Positions 13,786 to 13,865 of a stretch of DNA of 13,865 nt are shown one piece after another (positions within the stretch are counted from its first letter, which is position 1; the number at the start of each line of letters is the position of its first letter). Source of the stretch: DTU018 sp029550685 (lineage in GTDB: Bacteria > Bacillota > Syntrophomonadia > Syntrophomonadales > Syntrophomonadaceae). Below the pieces are notes generated by a model. The model did no database searches and was not told where the DNA came from. It was given only the letters and a program-made list of their open reading frames with translations. The DNA lies in assembly GCA_035412805.1 (NCBI GenBank), contig DAONVO010000060.1, forward strand, positions 1 through 13,865. Direction: 5' to 3'. Both the position numbers and the translations under genes were made by a program.

Positions 13786-13865
13786 ACTAGTAGTGAGCGT
13801 AAGCGAACACCGGCAACCTTAGTAGTACCCGTCAGGGTACATCGGGAGTCCCCGAAGGGGGGAGT

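Larger units (their letters stand above)
13552..13865. repeat. Gene-free repeat region upstream of the transketolase gene
   Basis: No coding sequence is supported here. Beyond the ribosome site, three copies of acgcWga stand at 13596-13602, 13606-13612 and 13625-13631. Then come hairpin repeat copies 7 and 8 with their spacer. After these (13786-13865) lie the pieces gagcgtaagcgaac and agtccccgaagggg, which are the inverse of the extra interior found at 270-352. No clear promoter for the transketolase gene is visible, so it may be transcribed from further upstream. Confidence 0.55.

Overview
This window looks like ordinary chromosome from a Firmicute of the Clostridia type (low-to-moderate GC, AGGAGG-type ribosome binding sites, TTG and GTG starts). 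The closest gene order I can recall is the Bacillus subtilis ftsE-ftsX-ctpB-minJ / uvrB-uvrA neighbourhood and its clostridial equivalents. A Syntrophomonadaceae- or Peptococcaceae-like source is my guess; it is not proven by the sequence.

All nine genes lie on the minus strand, so transcription runs from high to low coordinates. In that order they are: the C-terminal half of a split transketolase (13551-12616), closed by a clear intrinsic terminator; ftsE and ftsX (stop and start overlapping in ATGA); a secreted coiled-coil M23 endopeptidase; a C-terminal processing protease (S41); a polytopic membrane protein with a C-terminal PDZ domain (MinJ-like); a protein of unknown function with two P-loop NTPase modules; and uvrB and uvrA.

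The middle block is a coherent cell-envelope and division set. FtsE and FtsX form an ABC-type signalling complex that in other bacteria switches on a coiled-coil peptidoglycan hydrolase, and such a hydrolase follows ftsX directly. The S41 protease is a likely processing or turnover enzyme, and the PDZ membrane protein a likely scaffold. The last block is nucleotide excision repair: UvrA finds damage and UvrB verifies it. No LexA-type SOS box is visible upstream of uvrB.

The most interesting part is between the genes. A family of short imperfect palindromes (consensus ends TGTCATYGC...GCRATCT) occurs nine times: in the 474 bases below uvrA, in the uvrB-uvrA gap, in the protease-PDZ gap, and upstream of the transketolase gene. 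The stem bases change in pairs between copies (atcgc/gcgat, attgc/gcaat, atcac/gtgat), so the hairpin itself is maintained. Several copies sit in head-to-head pairs with shared spacers and shared outer flanks, forming larger mobile-looking elements. Other small structures are a 26-bp perfect palindrome after the M23 gene, a 13-bp perfect tandem repeat upstream of ftsE, and two hairpins in the leader of the PDZ gene. I found no RNA genes, CRISPR arrays, transposase genes or phage genes.
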